A stretch of 64,000 bases of DNA from positions 168,352,491-168,416,490 of the forward strand of contig NC_134643.1 in NCBI RefSeq assembly GCF_030463565.1, in the 5' to 3' direction. The position numbers and the translations under genes were made by a program. The notes beneath the pieces were generated by a model, which saw only the letters and a list, made by a program, of their open reading frames with translations, was not told where the DNA came from and did not search any database. Numbering within the stretch: the stretch's first letter is position 1; the number at the start of each line of letters is the position of its first letter. This DNA comes from Pelecanus crispus (taxonomy: Eukaryota; Chordata; Aves; Pelecaniformes; Pelecanidae). Below are positions 61,183 to 64,000 of the stretch, piece after piece.

Positions 61183-62899
61183 ATTTTTAAGCTGCATATC
61201 TTTTACAAATCAGAATGGAATATTATTCAATAGCTGGATTTTTATAATGTACAAAAGTTTACGGTATTACTATGTACAGAAGAGTCTGCAGAAACTGTTT
61301 TGCTCTCAAGTCTGAAATACCGGATATTACTTTAGCTCTTGCAGGATCAAAATCACAAGCAATCGTTATTGCCTTCTAAGTTAAACACCGGATGACAACA
61401 GCATTTGTTCTGCAGCCAGGATAAGCAGGCTAGGGTCGTCATGCCTTTGTCCCGGAGTAATTTTTCTTGTAATTTTACCATGCATATGTTGGGCAACTTG
61501 AGACTCTCTCCTGGCTCTGCCGTGTTATGATTTCCAGTGTGCCTAGAGCACTTGTGCAAAAGAAAAAAAACCCAACTTTATTTTTCTAAGACTGAAGGAC
61601 AACTTCCTTGTTTGCTAGGGTTTCCCTGAGAATTTGAATATTGAAAAGGTAGGGCAGACATGCGGGGAATATAGACAGGCTTGTAACAGCGTCATCACCT
61701 GGACAAGGTCAGGTCTGCTGTCAGCGATAGATCTGGGGAATACACCTCAAATTGACGTATGCATTACAGGAGATTAACACAACTGTAAAATGTGGGGGCT
61801 TGCACGGTGTTCTGCATTGTGCAGAACAAAAAAGTTTCACCTAAAAATGAGCAACCAGATCCTCTTCTCCAAAGGAGAGTAAACAAAGGAATGGTTTTGT
61901 ATCGCCTAAAAAAAAAATCCATCAGAGTGGGAACATCAGTTAATAATCACCAGTCCTTGCTGGGGTCGCCATCGTTGGTTTTCTTAAGCTATCAGAAATG
62001 GAATTAAGTTACTGAACGTCTTTTGTAAACTGCCAGGACAAGAATGATTTTAAGCTATGCAGTTCATATATTATGTAACAAAAGTAAAAAATTAATAGGA
62101 AGTGACAACCCAGATCGGTTTAAAGGAGTGAAAAATTGCATTCCACGAGCCAATAAACTTTCCTCGCTCCCATTCTGTGCAGCGCGTTCAGACATTACAG
62201 ACTTTGTTTCTTGACACCGAGATTAATGCATTATTTCTTTCTTTTTTTTTCAGCTCAGCTTAATTTTGTTGAAAAAAGCCTGTGTTGTTCCCTGAAAGTT
62301 TGTAATACAATGCTTTTAAAAATAGATATAACCTGTTTAACAAACTGAGCAGGAAATGTGAAGAAGTGCATCTCCTACTTTACTGGAGGTGCATTCCACC
62401 TGGCCAACAGCACAGGTGCAGCTCTTGGCGTTCAGAAGCTGCCTCCACATCAAATTCAGTTTTGCTAAACCCAGGTAGGTCACAGTGGAAAGGAGGGAAA
62501 TTTTCAGACTGATTTTTTAGAACGTACAGCCCTCCGTAATGCCATTTAAAAAGCGTTTGCAAAATGAAAGAATACGGTATCTAATGGAATTTAAAAGGAT
62601 GTAATCAATGTGGGAGGGAGGCAGATAAGCAAGTGTCTTTCCAAAGCGGCCAGTGTTCAGAAGCGATCCTGGCAGTGAGCCATAAAGATGAAGAGGTTGA
62701 GTCCTGACCGGTGGCTGAGCCGCAGGCCAGGGTTGAGACCTTGGTGTTCCCGGAGCGGGAACGCTTTCCCACCAAGCATGTCCTCTGCCCTCATGTGCCA
62801 CAGCCGGTCTCTGCTGTTTCCTGAGCACTTGGTAGATCTGGGCATGAGGAATCTGTCATTTTTTACGGGCACCGGGATAGCTCCCAGTTGGAGGACTCA
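61183..62899. other. Intergenic DNA, nothing recognised
   Basis: 1.7 kb of mixed-composition DNA without a recognisable gene, RNA or repeat family. All frames are short. Confidence 0.6.
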
Positions 62900-63185
62900 G
62901 AGAAGCTGGACCTGACCTTCTGGGAGGAGCACAGCAACAAGACAAGGGGCCTGAGCTGGAGCATGGGAAATTCCCAGTCGGCATTAAGAAAAAATTGTTT
63001 ACCATGAGGATGGTCAAGCACTGGAGCAGGCTGCCCAGAGAGGCTGTGGGATCTCCCTCTGTGGAGGTGTTCGAGACTTAACTGGACACTGCCCTGAACA
63101 AGCCCATCTGATTAGATGTGTTTTGGGCTAGATGACCTCTGGAGGTCCGTTCTAACCTGAATTATTCTATTGCCCTATGATTTTG
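62900..63185 (+). mobile_element. CR1 LINE 3' fragment
   Basis: A sense CR1 end with AGCAGGCTGCCCAGAGAGGC, GGGCTAGATGACCTCTGGAG and TATTCTATTGCCCTATGATT. The left part is diverged, so the start is approximate. Confidence 0.88.
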
Positions 63186-63441
63186 TTACCTCGCTGAAGC
63201 AAACTGAGTAGCACTGGGATGCATTTGGCTTATTACAGCTCTAAGTGGCACACCAATGCACTAATGATTACATGTTACATGTTATGCTCAGAACATGATT
63301 GCATGTGGTCCCTGCTACCCTGTTATTTAGCCCACATGCTGAAATCTTCTTTTCACAGATATGTGTCTTTCAGTTCATAACAGTGGTACATTTAACTACT
63401 TTTCCAGCTGTCTACAAATAAGAATTTTTCCAAAGGTCATC

Positions 63442-63472
<31 letters not shown>

Positions 63473-64000
63473 TGCCTCTGGATATGCTAAAGAAAACCCA
63501 AAGTGAGGAGTATTTAAAGCCTTTAGCTCTGCCAGTGTAATACCCTTCCCGAGACAGCGGAGCGGGGATGAGGAGAAGAGAGTAGCTTCTGAAAAGAGGA
63601 ACTCATTTCCCGAATGGATGCAAGGAGCAAAGCTGATAGGTGCGTGCTTCAGCTAAAGGGGGGTGGTACCAGCTGGAGGCAGCAGCGGAGCAGGTGACAG
63701 GGTGTGAGGTGGCTGGCGGGCACGGCAAAGGCCCTGGAGGAGGCAGAAATAAGCCATGGGAGATCATGGGCGAGGGGTGATAATTTACACCGTGCTCTTT
63801 GTACCCAGCCCTGCTTAGGTACCTCCTAGCCCTCAACACAAATGTGACCCAGTTTCCACCTGGGAGGAACCGGAGGCGGGTGAAGGTGAGGGTCTGCTTT
63901 ATGCCTTCCCAGCAGTATCTCTATCTGCAAGGAAGCTCTGCCCCGTGCCCTCCTCCAGTTCCTCTCCCCGATTCCCACAGCAGCCCCATATTTACTCAGA
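63186..64000. other. Intergenic DNA at the right edge
   Basis: 0.8 kb with a T26 run at 63442-63467 and otherwise no recognised feature. ABCC4, the expected next gene by vertebrate synteny, is not visible. Confidence 0.6.

Noticed and set aside
1-64000. CRISPR arrays, phage, plasmid or operon-like systems
   Set aside because: Spliced vertebrate genes and avian CR1/SINE repeats throughout show this is a eukaryotic nuclear locus; no regularly spaced palindromic repeats or prokaryotic gene clusters were seen.

Overview
The window is vertebrate nuclear DNA, almost certainly from a bird and probably a passerine. It has long AT-rich introns with GT/AG splice sites, two CpG-rich promoters, and interspersed repeats that are nearly all CR1 LINEs, the dominant avian retroposon. 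One SINE has a tRNA-Ile-derived head and a CR1-like tail, the architecture of TguSINE1 described from passerine birds. No bacterial or viral genes were seen.

Two protein-coding genes were assembled exon by exon and lie tail to tail. DZIP1 (plus strand, 2031-38451) has 19 coding exons that splice without a frame break into 831 residues. It is the zinc-finger and coiled-coil basal-body protein of ciliogenesis and Hedgehog signalling (zebrafish iguana). CLDN10 (minus strand, 55845-41384) has five coding exons and encodes a 228-residue claudin-10 of the b type, a paracellular cation-channel protein of tight junctions. The convergent CLDN10/DZIP1 pair matches the mammalian order, where DNAJC3 and ABCC4 are the outer neighbours; neither is visible here.

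Layout: 1-410, old CR1; 411-1550, G-rich and C-poor DNA; 1560-2610, DZIP1 CpG island with GC boxes, an X-box-like RFX site and the first two exons; 2610-38368, DZIP1 introns with CR1 copies and the SINE; 38452-38955, DZIP1 3' UTR; 38956-41140, short intergenic gap with two CR1 pieces; 41155-55845, CLDN10; 55857-56472, a 23-bp G-rich minisatellite abutting the CLDN10 start codon; 56473-56720, GC-rich promoter DNA; 56730-64000, intergenic DNA with two CR1 copies and a near-perfect hairpin.

The two genes act in different systems (cilium and tight junction), so their adjacency looks like conserved synteny rather than functional coupling. I found no undescribed multigene system. The most unusual structures are the minisatellite at the CLDN10 start, the tRNA-Ile/CR1 SINE, the hairpin at 57260-57315, and the 69-bp frame-preserving intron directly after the DZIP1 ATG. 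Exon boundaries come from reading frame, splice consensus and remembered similarity to vertebrate orthologues; no alignment or transcript data were available.
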